Source of the DNA: JAUVKT01 sp036350795
Lineage (GTDB): Bacteria; Bacteroidota; Bacteroidia; Bacteroidales; VadinHA17
Assembly: GCA_036350795.1 (NCBI GenBank)
Contig: JAZBNV010000137.1
Span: forward strand, 1 to 64,000
DNA: 64,000 nucleotides
Reading direction: 5' to 3'
Shown here piece after piece: positions 16,870 through 25,700 of the stretch. A model generated the notes under the pieces. It made no database searches, was not told where the DNA came from, and saw only the letters and a list, made by a program, of their open reading frames with translations. Position numbers and translations under genes: made by a program. How positions within the stretch are numbered: position 1 is the stretch's first letter; every line of letters begins with the position of its first letter.

Positions 16870-17625
16870 ATGATTAAGATAGATCATCTGGTAAAAGCAT
16901 ATAATGCAGTTAAAGTATTAGATATCGTGCAATTAAATATTCCACAAGGCCAATCGTTTGGTTTAGTTGGAAATAATGGCGCAGGAAAAACCACTTTATT
17001 CAGACTTATCTTAGATTTAATTAATGCAGACCAGGGCCAGGTATTAAGCAAGGACATTGCGGTAAACAAAGACAGCCAGTGGAAAAAATACACCGGCTCA
17101 TTTTTAGACGAGGGCTTTTTAATTGATTTTTTAAAACCCGAAGAATACTTCAAGTTTATTGCAGACATTAACGGCGTGACCAAAGAAGATTTAGAAATCT
17201 TTTATAATGATTTTGCCGATTTCTTTGGCGATGAAGTTCTTAATAAAAACAAATACATTCGCGACTTCTCGAGAGGCAATCAGAAGAAGATTGGTATCTT
17301 TGGTGCTATTATTAGCCAACCTGAAGTTTTAATCTTAGACGAGCCCTTTGCCAGCCTGGATCCTTCATCTCAGATACGGCTTAAGACTCTACTTGAAGTG
17401 TTGCATCAAAAAAACAACTTAACCATGCTAATCTCCAGCCACGACTTAAATCATATTGCTGAAGTAAGTCAGCGCATTGTAATTTTAGAAAAAGGCCGGG
17501 TAGTAAAAGATCTTTTAACTTCTGATAATACCCTGAGTGAATTGGAAGGCTATTTTAAACCTAAGACTTCTGTTGAGGCGGAAAGGATAACAACAAATAA
17601 TAACAGCATACAAGGTGCGGTATAA
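16870..17625 (+). CDS. ABC transporter ATP-binding protein
   Basis: 251 residues, all nucleotide-binding motifs present: Walker A GNNGAGKTT, signature FSRGNQKK (a variant of LSGGQ with R and N, seen in export-type ATPases), Walker B VLILDEPFA, D-loop SLD, and switch His in LISSHDLNHI. It pairs with the DUF5687 permease just upstream. The final 20 residues (VEAERITTNNNSIQGAV) are beyond the domain. A GC-rich triplicate repeat that may act as terminator follows 27 bp after the stop. Confidence 0.9.
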   Translation: MIKIDHLVKAYNAVKVLDIVQLNIPQGQSFGLVGNNGAGKTTLFRLILDLINADQGQVLSKDIAVNKDSQWKKYTGSFLDEGFLIDFLKPEEYFKFIADINGVTKEDLEIFYNDFADFFGDEVLNKNKYIRDFSRGNQKKIGIFGAIISQPEVLILDEPFASLDPSSQIRLKTLLEVLHQKNNLTMLISSHDLNHIAEVSQRIVILEKGRVVKDLLTSDNTLSELEGYFKPKTSVEAERITTNNNSIQGAV

Positions 17626-17652
17626 TCAATTTGCCTGTCATGCTTTTTGCCC

Positions 17653-17736
17653 GCCCGGCTGGCTCCGTTCGGACGGGCCTGCCCGGCTGGCTACGGTCCG
17701 ACGGGCCCGCCCGGCTGGCTCCGGTCGGACGGGTGT
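17653..17736 (+). repeat. Three tandem 28-bp GC-rich units, possible terminator
   Basis: Units 17653-17680, 17681-17708 and 17709-17736, each starting GCCCGGCTGGCT and containing a G/C-rich ACGGGC end that can pair with the GCCCG start. The last unit runs into GGGTGTTTTT, so unit 3 could be the stem of an intrinsic terminator for the ABC operon. Very GC-rich in an AT-rich surrounding. Sits 39 bp before the flavodoxin gene. Confidence 0.75.
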
Positions 17737-17775
17737 TTTTCTGCGTCAAAACAATCCATATTTTAAATAAAAAAA

Positions 17776-18312
17776 ATGAAAACAATTGTAATCTATTATT
17801 CGAATAAGGGCAGTAATAAGTACCTGGCCAAAAAAATTTCTCAAAGCTTATCCTGTGAACTTGAAGAGATTAAGCCACGGCTAAATATTTTTCTTTTGTT
17901 TTTAATGAACATACATTTGGGTATCAAAGCTATAAAAACCAATATTGGGGAATACGATAGAGTTGTACTATGCGGTCCAATCTGGATGGGCAAGCTTATT
18001 CCTCCTCTTCGCAGTTTCATCAATAAGTATTTTGACCGTATACATAAATTGGTTTTTGTAAGCTCTTGTGGTAGTACTTATGAAAAGAAAGATGAAAAAT
18101 TTGGGCACGGTTTAGTTTTCAAAGAAGTAGAAAGCATCTTAAAAGATAAATGTGTTTTTTGCCAGGCATTTCCGATTGATCTGGTTTTACCCGATGATAA
18201 AAAAGAAGATACTGATGCTTTTATGAAAACTCATTTGAATGACGATAATTTTAAAGGTGAAATTCAGGAACGTTTTGAAGCCTTTATAAAAAAAGTAAAT
18301 AGCAATAGCTAA
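17776..18312 (+). CDS. Flavodoxin-family protein
   Basis: 178 residues. N-terminus MKTIVIYYSNKGSNKYLAKKI is the phosphate-binding loop of flavodoxins (I-x-Y-S-x-x-G-x-[ST]), and YDRVVLCGPIWMGKLIPPLRSFI is the 60s-loop region that holds the FMN ring in flavodoxin-like quinone/diflavin reductases. VFVSSCGSTYEKK is the third loop. This layout matches the flavodoxin_1/flavodoxin_4-like proteins that use FMN as redox carrier. Electron partner unknown. Separate from the ABC operon by a probable terminator. Confidence 0.85.
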   Translation: MKTIVIYYSNKGSNKYLAKKISQSLSCELEEIKPRLNIFLLFLMNIHLGIKAIKTNIGEYDRVVLCGPIWMGKLIPPLRSFINKYFDRIHKLVFVSSCGSTYEKKDEKFGHGLVFKEVESILKDKCVFCQAFPIDLVLPDDKKEDTDAFMKTHLNDDNFKGEIQERFEAFIKKVNSNS

Positions 18313-18519
18313 TAATGAAAACATGATTATTTAGTATAAAGAAAAAAATGCAAGACCGCATAAAACGAGGTATAATTAATAGGTTTGTCACGGTATTTGT
18401 ATACAATCTAAAGAAATAAGTGCGACATTTATTAATAAGCTCTACACCAGCGCTGTTCATAAATCTGATGGTATAGCACCCTGGTATAAACTTCCCATAA
18501 GAGCATTCATGGCATAGAC

Positions 18520-18555
18520 CTGCCGCAATAGCAGCCCATAGAACTGGCCTGATTT
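18520..18555 (+). repeat. 36-bp direct repeat, left copy
   Basis: Matches 21614-21649 with two mismatches in 36, same orientation, including a 24-nt perfect core starting CAGCCCATAGAACTGGCCTG. The two copies bound the ATPase and lipoprotein genes. The 398-bp gap 18313-18710 holds only this and an unconvincing 95-codon minus-strand frame (18284-18571). Confidence 0.8.
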
Positions 18556-18710
18556 TGCCTAAATTCCCCACATTTTCTGTTTGAATTCATTAACTATATC
18601 TGATTATCATAGAGTTAGTTACTCGAAATTCATTGTGATTTCAGTTTCATTTCAAATGTTTACCAAAAATGGGAAATACAATATAAATGGATTTTTTCTA
18701 CCACCGTGAT

Positions 18711-20057
18711 TCATTCTCTCTTGTTTACAACCCATTCAATATATTGAGGAATTCTTGAGGCAAGAAAATAGGGTAAATTATAGAGTGTGAATTGTTTTCC
18801 GCTGGGAGTCTGTACTTTTTCCTCATGATATGAATTTGCCAACATTCGAAATGCATAAGAATGATTTGCCCGTTCCATAAACTGATGTAAGGACCTCAGT
18901 TTTCCCCGGGGGCCTGACTTAAGCTCGATAGGGATGAGAAATTGAAGATGTGAATAGATCAGGTCAATTTCAGAAGTAGTATTTGTTTTCTCTCTTACCC
19001 AGAAATGCAAACGCCGGCTTGTTTCTGAAATCTGGGATTGAAGCTGTTGATATACCGCATGCTGTATGATCCTTCCTCTGTATGCATCACTAAAATCCTT
19101 CAATCCGATTAATTCTGACTGTATTCCAAGAGCATGATTCAGCAGACCCGTATCAAGAAATTGTAACCGTGGTTTACGGGAATAGTCAACCTGTGCAGGA
19201 AGCTCAGTACTTGTAACTGGATAAACAAGCTGGATCAATCTTGACTTATCCAGGGCCCTGAGTGCTTCACCAACCTCTCTGCTCTTATATGCCGAATTGC
19301 CGAATCCTCCCATTGTAATTCGGTCCTTCTCATGTGCTGCGGTCTGAAGAATATGTCTCAGGACATTTTTCTGTGTTTGATTTTTACCATATTTCTCTAT
19401 ATCGTCCAGGTATGATTGCCATATCTCCTCATATATTACATGTAGGCCAACAGGACTGCCTTTGGTAATATAGTTTAATACAATCTCTGGCATTCCTCCT
19501 ATGTTCACATATTGATGAAAAAAGTTAATAAGAACATCAAAAAAGTGTTTTTGGATCGGTATGGAATTCAGGGCCTCTAAAGCCCTGTTGTTTCCCACAG
19601 CATTTAAGAATTCTTCAAAATCGAAAGGATGCAATACTAATTGCTGGACCCTTCCAACAGGAAATGAATCAATATCATCCAGTGCAAATTCAAGCAGGGA
19701 CCCGGCACAGATCACATGAATTTCAGGATAATCCTCATAAAAAAACCTGAGCATTTGTATTGCTGCTGGAGATTCCTGTATTTCATCAATGAACAGCAAG
19801 AATGGGGTTTGATTTAATACCATTCCTTTCCGAAGCTGAAGGACTTCAAGCACTTCTCTAACAGATGACAGATTGAAAAGGTCTCTATCCTCATTCCGCT
19901 CCAGGTTGATCTCTATAAAAAATATGTACTCTTTCGAAAACGTCCTTACCAAAGTCGACTTACCTACCTGTCTTGCACCTCGGATAATCAATGGTTTCCT
20001 TCGTTCAGAAGCCTTCCAATCAAGCAGTTTGCTATATAGTTTTCGTTCAAGATACAT
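18711..20057 (-). CDS. AAA_14 / DUF4143 ATPase
   Basis: 448 residues from the ATG at 20057 (MYLERKLYSKLLDW); a longer frame to 20243 exists, but its extra 62 residues do not look like the family. AAA_14 ATPase domain with Walker A GARQVGKST, Walker B FLLFIDEIQ, sensor region VICAGSLLEFAL, then DUF4143 with a restriction-endonuclease-like core (SEIDLIY ... FLIPIELKSG, i.e. E/D then E-x-K). This family is very common in Bacteroidota and archaea, often in several copies and at variable loci; its cellular role is not established. Lies within the 36-bp direct repeats near tRNA-Arg, facing away from the lipoprotein gene. Confidence 0.88.
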   Translation of the reverse strand: MYLERKLYSKLLDWKASERRKPLIIRGARQVGKSTLVRTFSKEYIFFIEINLERNEDRDLFNLSSVREVLEVLQLRKGMVLNQTPFLLFIDEIQESPAAIQMLRFFYEDYPEIHVICAGSLLEFALDDIDSFPVGRVQQLVLHPFDFEEFLNAVGNNRALEALNSIPIQKHFFDVLINFFHQYVNIGGMPEIVLNYITKGSPVGLHVIYEEIWQSYLDDIEKYGKNQTQKNVLRHILQTAAHEKDRITMGGFGNSAYKSREVGEALRALDKSRLIQLVYPVTSTELPAQVDYSRKPRLQFLDTGLLNHALGIQSELIGLKDFSDAYRGRIIQHAVYQQLQSQISETSRRLHFWVREKTNTTSEIDLIYSHLQFLIPIELKSGPRGKLRSLHQFMERANHSYAFRMLANSYHEEKVQTPSGKQFTLYNLPYFLASRIPQYIEWVVNKRE

Positions 20058-20376
20058 ATATATGTAATATATCAGGGGTAAATGTAACATATTTTTGTAA
20101 CATATAAGGGGTATTTTGAGAAGATTATTGCTGCAAAAACGGACTAAAGGACAGAAATGAAGTAAAATAGACCAAAAGTACCTCCGGTCATTGTGCCATT
20201 CCGGGGAAAAATCAGATATATCAGGGAATGAGTAGAAAAACAATCAGCATCTATCCATCTGTAGGGTAGATGCTTACAAATATAACTGGTAGCTCCACCA
20301 GTGGTATTATCATTTAAGGCTGTGATTGCTTTAGATGAGTCTTAATAGTAATCTTGATTATAGCATTCAATAATAA

Positions 20377-20408
20377 TTTGACTTTAAACATATTGTCATG
20401 TAATTTTA
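20377..20408 (+). promoter_or_regulatory. Promoter of the TIM-barrel lipoprotein gene
   Basis: TTTG 20377-20380, 20-nt spacer, TAATTTTA 20401-20408. Start of transcription expected near 20414, about 42 nt before the ATG. The remaining part of the gap 20058-20376 shows nothing that I can support. Confidence 0.45.
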
Positions 20409-20455
20409 TATAATATCCAGTTATTCTCGTTTTATAAAATAAAGGGATAAAAATC

Positions 20456-21559
20456 ATGATTAAGAGATTTTATTATGCACACACCATACTTGTTACTTTA
20501 TTACTGATTATTTGTATTTCAGCATGCGATTCCGGAAATAATAATACAGAAAAAGTTCTTATTAAGGGAGTTTATGGTGATCCTGGTACATTATTGAAAG
20601 CCGGTTATACTTTTAATGAATTAGGCATAAATGCAATATTTGTCAGAAGCTATTCGCTCAATGATGAATTGTACAGTGCAGCACTTGAACAGGGGTGTAA
20701 GGTTTTTGTAGAGTTTCCTGTATTACTTGGACGACAATATCTTGAGAACAATCCTCAATGCTGGCCTATAGAAAACACAGGAGAAGCATCACCTCCTGCT
20801 GATTGGTTTATGGGTATTTGCCCCACATGCCCTGATTTTAAGAAAGACAGGAGAGAGAATCTTACAAGCATCCTTAATCGGTATAAGGTAGATGGTGTTT
20901 TTCTTGATTATCTGCACTGGCATGCACAATTTGAAACTCCCGATCCAATTTTACCTGAGACTTGTTTTTGTGAGCGATGTACAGATTTATTTTCAAGTAA
21001 ATACAATATTGATATCCCAGGGGACAATATTCCTGAAATTTCCAATTATATCCTATCCTTTTACGAAAAAGAATGGAGAGACTGGCGCAGCAGCATACTA
21101 AGCGACTGGATAATCGATCTGAAGCAAATCCAAAAGAGTCTCCAACCGGAAGCTTTTTTAGGCTTGTTTTATTGTCCCTGGTATCCTGGTGAATTTGATT
21201 CTGCCCTTTACCGTATACTGGGCATAGATATAAATGAATTCGTCATGGAGGCTGATGTTTTGTCCCCGATGCTCTTCCATCATATAAAAGACCGCCCTGT
21301 CAGTTGGATTGGTGAATATATAAATTGGCTGGATTCGGTAAGTAACTCCGTGCGCCCTGAAAATAAGCCTGAAATCTGGCCCATTGTGCAGGCACATAAT
21401 ACTCCTGAAGAAGTAAGCCCCGAAGAATTTCGGGAAGCAATGCTGCAAGGAAGCTCATCTCCCGCAAGCGGAATCATGATGTTTTCTGACAGAGCGTTGC
21501 TCGAGGATACCAACAAAATAGATATTATAAGAGAACTATATTCGGGTAAATCTAAATAA
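20456..21559 (+). CDS. Putative glycosidase-like TIM-barrel lipoprotein
   Basis: 367 residues. Lipoprotein signal with lipobox ISAC (MIKRFYYAHTILVTLLLI ... CISACDSG). The body resembles the hypothetical glycosyl hydrolase-like (GHL/DUF4015-type) barrels: strand 1 VLIKGVYGDPGTL, strand 2 AIFVRSY, KVFVEFPVLLG, and the key strand VDGVFLDYLHWHAQFE with two Asp/His near the expected active site, then FLGLFYCPWYPGEFD and DVLSPMLFHH. Cys pairs CPTCPDF and CFCERC are spaced like those in related family members with a CxxC knuckle. Substrate unknown; not assignable to a numbered GH family by eye. Alone between the direct repeats with the ATPase gene. Confidence 0.55.
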   Translation: MIKRFYYAHTILVTLLLIICISACDSGNNNTEKVLIKGVYGDPGTLLKAGYTFNELGINAIFVRSYSLNDELYSAALEQGCKVFVEFPVLLGRQYLENNPQCWPIENTGEASPPADWFMGICPTCPDFKKDRRENLTSILNRYKVDGVFLDYLHWHAQFETPDPILPETCFCERCTDLFSSKYNIDIPGDNIPEISNYILSFYEKEWRDWRSSILSDWIIDLKQIQKSLQPEAFLGLFYCPWYPGEFDSALYRILGIDINEFVMEADVLSPMLFHHIKDRPVSWIGEYINWLDSVSNSVRPENKPEIWPIVQAHNTPEEVSPEEFREAMLQGSSSPASGIMMFSDRALLEDTNKIDIIRELYSGKSK

Positions 21560-21613
21560 TTATCCAATATGCTGACTACTGATTTGCTGTCAGCTTACGC
21601 TGCTATCCACTAT

Positions 21614-21649
21614 CTGCCGCATTAACAGCCCATAGAACTGGCCTGATTT
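21614..21649 (+). repeat. 36-bp direct repeat, right copy
   Basis: Right partner of 18520-18555. Part of it (ATTAACAGCCCAT) recurs once more at 21692-21704, just before the large inverted repeat. A small hairpin GCCGCG-AAATA-CGCGGC lies at 21665-21681 between them. Confidence 0.8.
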
Positions 21650-21702
21650 AAAAACACCAGGAATGCCGCGAAATACGCGGCGGACCTAATGCATTAACAG
21701 CC

Positions 21703-21825
21703 CATGATCAAAGCCTTTCAGGCGCTTCGCGCCTTAAGGGCTTATTTCTTTGTTGCTCATAAATACCAGTATAATTCGCACAAAAAAATAAGCCCTTCCG
21801 CAAATGCGGAAAGGCTTTGATCATG
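21703..21825. repeat. 123-bp inverted repeat abutting tRNA-Arg
   Basis: Perfect 17-bp outer arms (21703-21719 and 21809-21825, CATGATCAAAGCCTTTC and complement). Inside are a second matching pair around AAGGGCTTATTT (about 21735-21746) and AAATAAGCCCTT (about 21785-21797), and two small hairpins, AGGCGC-TTC-GCGCCT (21720-21734) and TTCCGC-AAAT-GCGGAA (about 21797-21812). The element ends exactly at the base after the tRNA 3' end. Could be a tRNA terminator built by a palindromic element or a non-autonomous mobile element. Confidence 0.7.
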
Positions 21826-21897
21826 TAGCCCCACCAGGACTCGAACCTGAATCTGAAGTTTAGGAAACTTCCGTTCTATCCCTTGAACTATGGGGCC
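21826..21897 (-). tRNA. tRNA-Arg (anticodon CCT)
   Basis: 72 nt, read on the minus strand from GGCCCCA. Acceptor stem GGCCCCA/TGGGGCT (first pair G-U), D arm GTTC/GAAC, anticodon stem GAAGT/ACTTC with loop TTCCTAA giving anticodon CCT (reads AGG), variable loop 4 nt, T arm TCAGG-TTCGAGT-CCTGG, discriminator A. CCA is not encoded; the next bases are the edge of the inverted repeat. Confidence 0.93.
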
Positions 21898-22176
21898 ATA
21901 ATTGTGGTGCAAAAATATAGTTTTTTTGTAATCTTTTCAAATTCCATTAATTAAACCAGTTTGCACCAATAAATGGCTACCTGCAATCAGTTAAAAGTCG
22001 CCAGTATAATATATTTACATAATCGCCTAACTAACATTTAATGAATTAACTAGCCAGGCTGCTATACTTTACAACTACTCCATAAAAACATTGCCGTTAT
22101 TAATAACGTTATTAATGCCGGGATTATGGTTAATGCTTTAAGGCATAGACTCAGGATGTTACCTGATAATAAATTA

Positions 22177-22208
22177 TTTGACTGCAACTTCTTTATTTTT
22201 TAACTTGT
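22177..22208 (+). promoter_or_regulatory. Promoter of the small secreted protein gene
   Basis: TTTG 22177-22180, 20-nt spacer, TAACTTGT 22201-22208, identical in both boxes and spacing to the promoter at 279-310. ATG at 22233. The stretch 21898-22176 upstream holds no gene that I can see. Confidence 0.5.
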
Positions 22209-22232
22209 CATATAATCAATCTCTGTTTAAAC

Positions 22233-22604
22233 ATGAAAAAGTCAATCCTAATTACAGCTTTATTTCTTATTTCTTCCTGCTTAATCTTTGCCCAGGAGGA
22301 CGAACGTGATATTTATGAACAGATACCCGAAGATATTGGGTATTCAGCATATTATCCGCCACCGCCACAGAATCCGGACTTAATGCTAAGTGCCTGGTCT
22401 GAATTTATTCTGACCTTCAATTATGACCCAACAACAGATATTGAGAATATATTGAATACCAGACCAGAAGTTACCCCTACTCTTACCGAAGAAGAGTTAC
22501 AGGCACTTCTTGAAGCAAATCAACAGGATCTTTTGTCTATGATCTCCAGTATCTCTAAAAGCTTATATGATTCTGTTTTAGCGATAATAAGAAACCTGAG
22601 GTAA
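22233..22604 (+). CDS. Small secreted protein of unknown function
   Basis: 123 residues with a signal peptide (MKKSILITALFLISSCLIFAQ; cleavage after AQ is more likely than lipidation at SSC because the typical lipobox spacing is poor). The mature part is acidic, with a proline run YYPPPPQNPD and an amphipathic helical end LTEEELQALLEANQQDLLSMI. No recognisable domain. Good promoter upstream; followed by the 9-nt-unit array and the BNR protein gene, so probably monocistronic. Confidence 0.6.
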   Translation: MKKSILITALFLISSCLIFAQEDERDIYEQIPEDIGYSAYYPPPPQNPDLMLSAWSEFILTFNYDPTTDIENILNTRPEVTPTLTEEELQALLEANQQDLLSMISSISKSLYDSVLAIIRNLR

Positions 22605-22692
22605 TATATTCTCTGGTTTACTCTTCCATTGCAATTAAGGTATAAGGACCCTTCAATTAATTTTGAAGCCGCTAAATTTTTTAAACCATCTC

Positions 22693-22743
22693 AACCAACT
22701 CAACTTTATAAACCTTATAAACTTTATAAACTTTATAAACTTT
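22693..22743. repeat. 9-nt-unit repeat array
   Basis: CAACTTTATAAACCTTATAA and further ACTTTATAA units, the same word family as at 1-57 and 10514-10561. It lies directly upstream of the BNR-protein gene. The minus-strand frame through it reads a VYK repeat and is not a gene. Confidence 0.7.
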
Positions 22744-22786
22744 CTTTATCTTAGCTTTTCGTAAAATAAACCAAATTATTACCGAT

Positions 22787-25700
22787 ATGAAAAGCCTGGT
22801 ATTTAGATTGATCGTATTGCTTATGCTATTCTCCTTAATGGTGCCACAGACCAGTGCCCAGAAAAGAAAAAACAATAATAAAACTGAAGAAGCTGGCAAA
22901 GATCCACTCGACGGAGTATCTCTTAATAGTTTTAAATTCAGAAGCGTAGGTCCTGCACTTACATCGGGGCGGATATCCGACCTGGCTGTCAACCCTGATA
23001 ACCATAAGGAATTCTTTGTTGCCGCAGCAGCCGGCGGGGTATGGAAAACAGAATACGGCGGAGTTACCTTCGACCCTGTATTTGATAACGAAGGCTCATA
23101 CTCGATAGGCTGCCTGGCTATGGATCCGAACAACCATAATGTAATATGGGTTGGTACAGGCGAAAACAATAACCAGAGATCCGTTTCATACGGTGATGGC
23201 GTTTATAAATCGATCGATGGCGGAAAATCATGGAAAAATGTCGGGCTTAAAGAATCGGAACATATTGGAATGATAAAGATTCATCCCGGTAATTCAGATA
23301 TTGTGTATGTTGCTGCCTATGGACCGCTATGGAGTGCCGGTGGCGACCGTGGCATATATAAAAGCACCGACGGAGGGGAAACATGGGAACTTATACTTGA
23401 AGTAAGCGAACATACCGGCTTTAACGAAATACATATGGATCCACGCAACCCGGATGTACTGTATGCCACCGCCCACCAGAGAAGAAGAAGGCAATGGACC
23501 TACCTGGGTGGCGGTCCTGAGTCGGGTATATATAAGTCGACAGATGCAGGTAAAAACTGGATAAAAATAAACCGTGGCCTGCCTTCAGGCGATAAAGGAA
23601 GAATAGGGATGGCCATTTCTCCTGTAAACCCCGAAAAGATATATGCAGTGGTTGAAGCCCAGGCCGGCAAGGGTGGCTTTTACAGGAGCACCAATCGCGG
23701 TGCATCGTGGGAAAGAATGAGCAGCAGCGTATCGAGTGGCAATTACTACCAGGAGCTTGTTGCCGATCCTGTAAGCGAAGACAGGGTTTATATAATGAAT
23801 GTATTTACCCAGGTTACTGACGATGGCGGAAAGACTTTCCGAAACAGGGGTGAGAAAAGCAAGCACTATGACAATCATTGCCTGTGGATCGATCCAAACG
23901 ATAATAACCATTGTATTGAAGGAACAGATGGTGGCGTATACGAAACCTTCGATAACGAAAACTGGAGGATGTTTACCAACCTCCCCGTTACCCAGTTTTA
24001 CAAGGTAAGTGTCGATAACGATTTCCCCTTTTACAATATTATGGGAGGAACACAGGATAACTATAGCCTGGTAGGCCCGTCACAGACCCTGAGCGATCAT
24101 GGTATTGTTTCGTCTGACTGGATAGTTACCGTAACAGGCGACGGGTTTGAATCAGTTGTTGACCCGCTTAACCCTGATATCGTTTATGCACAGAGCCAGC
24201 ATGGTAACCTGATGCGCTTCGATAAGCTAAGTGGTGAAATGGTAAATGTTGTGCCTAAACCACGTAAAGGAGAAAAAGAATATAACTGGAACTGGGACTC
24301 TCCTGTTATGGTAAGTCCGCACAACCATAAAACCCTCTACTTTGCTGCCAACAAGCTCTTTAAAAGTACTGATATGGGCGATACGTGGGAAGTTATAAGC
24401 GGGGAGCTTGATCGTAATATCGATCGCAACCTCTGGCCTGTGATGGGAAAGGTGTGGCCAATGGATGCAGTGGCAAAGAACGGCTCAACATCAAGATACG
24501 GGGCAGCGGTATCACTCGACGAGTCGCGGCTGAAAGCAGGCCTGATTTATGTTGGTACTGACGACGGCCAGATTAATATTACCGAAGATGACGGTAAAAC
24601 CTGGAGACAGGTAAACAGCTTTCCGGGAGTGCCTGAATATACCTATGTGTATGATCTTGTGACCGATAAGCACGATGTAAATGTTGTATATGCTGCCTTT
24701 AATAATCATAAGTCGGGCGACTTCACCCCCTATGTATATAAGAGCTCTGACAAGGGTGCCACCTGGACCAGCATTTCGGGCGACCTGCCGGAAGGTGCAG
24801 TATATGCCCTTTGCCAGGATCACGTAAAAGCCGATATTCTTTTTGCAGGAACCGAGTACGGTGTTTTTGTTACATTAAACGGTGGCAAAAACTGGAAAAG
24901 ACTAAAGGCAGGCCTGCCAACCATAAATATAAGGGATATGGCTATCCAGGAAAGGGAGAACGACCTGGTGCTTGCAAGCTTTGGAAGGGGTTTTTATGTG
25001 CTCGATAATTATGCCCCACTGCGTGAGCTTGTCCCTGAAAATATCGAAAAAGAAGCTTACCTCTTTGGTATAAAAGATGCCTTCCTCTATAATACATGGA
25101 GACCACTTGGCGGACTGGGAACAAAGGAAAAAGGATTCCAGGGTCAGGATTATTTCAGTGTGCCAAACCCTGAAAACGGAGTTGTTTTTACCTACTGGAT
25201 AAAGGATGGAGTTAGCACACTCAAATCTGAAAGACAGAAAAGAGAGCAGGAAGCATTTAAGAAAGGACAGGCCATTCCATATCCCACTATTGAAGAATAC
25301 AAGGCTGAAAAAGATGAACTCCCATCCTACCTGGTCTTCTCGATTTGCGATGAGAACGGTAAAACTATAAGAGAATTAAGGACGCCCCTGCAAAAAGGAC
25401 TGAACCAGCTTAGCTGGGATATGACCTATCCTGCCGACCTCAGCGTAAGAAGTGCAGATGCAACACCCACAAGGGGTCTTCCCTCATCCAATGTTTTTGT
25501 TCTGCCCGGCAAATACCAGGTATCCTTGTCAAAAAATGTTAAGGGAACGATAAGCGAACTGGCTGGCCCGCTTGAGTTTGTGATTAAGGAACTTAATAAC
25601 AGAACGATACCGGCTGAAAACAGGGAGGAGATGGTTAATTTTAAACTCAAGGTTCTGAAACTTGACAATGCAATACGTGCTGTCGGAGCTGCCATAAGCG

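Noticed and set aside
18284..18571. 95-codon minus-strand frame
   Set aside because: It overlaps the end of the flavodoxin gene and the left direct repeat, has no domain, and no promoter or ribosome site is visible.
18711..21559. Prophage or integrative element at tRNA-Arg
   Set aside because: No integrase, structural or replication genes are present; only repeats suggest a past insertion, so it is kept as a hypothesis in the findings.
22681..23169. 162-codon minus-strand frame with a VYK repeat
   Set aside because: Antisense to the BNR gene; the VYK repeat is only the translated 9-nt array.
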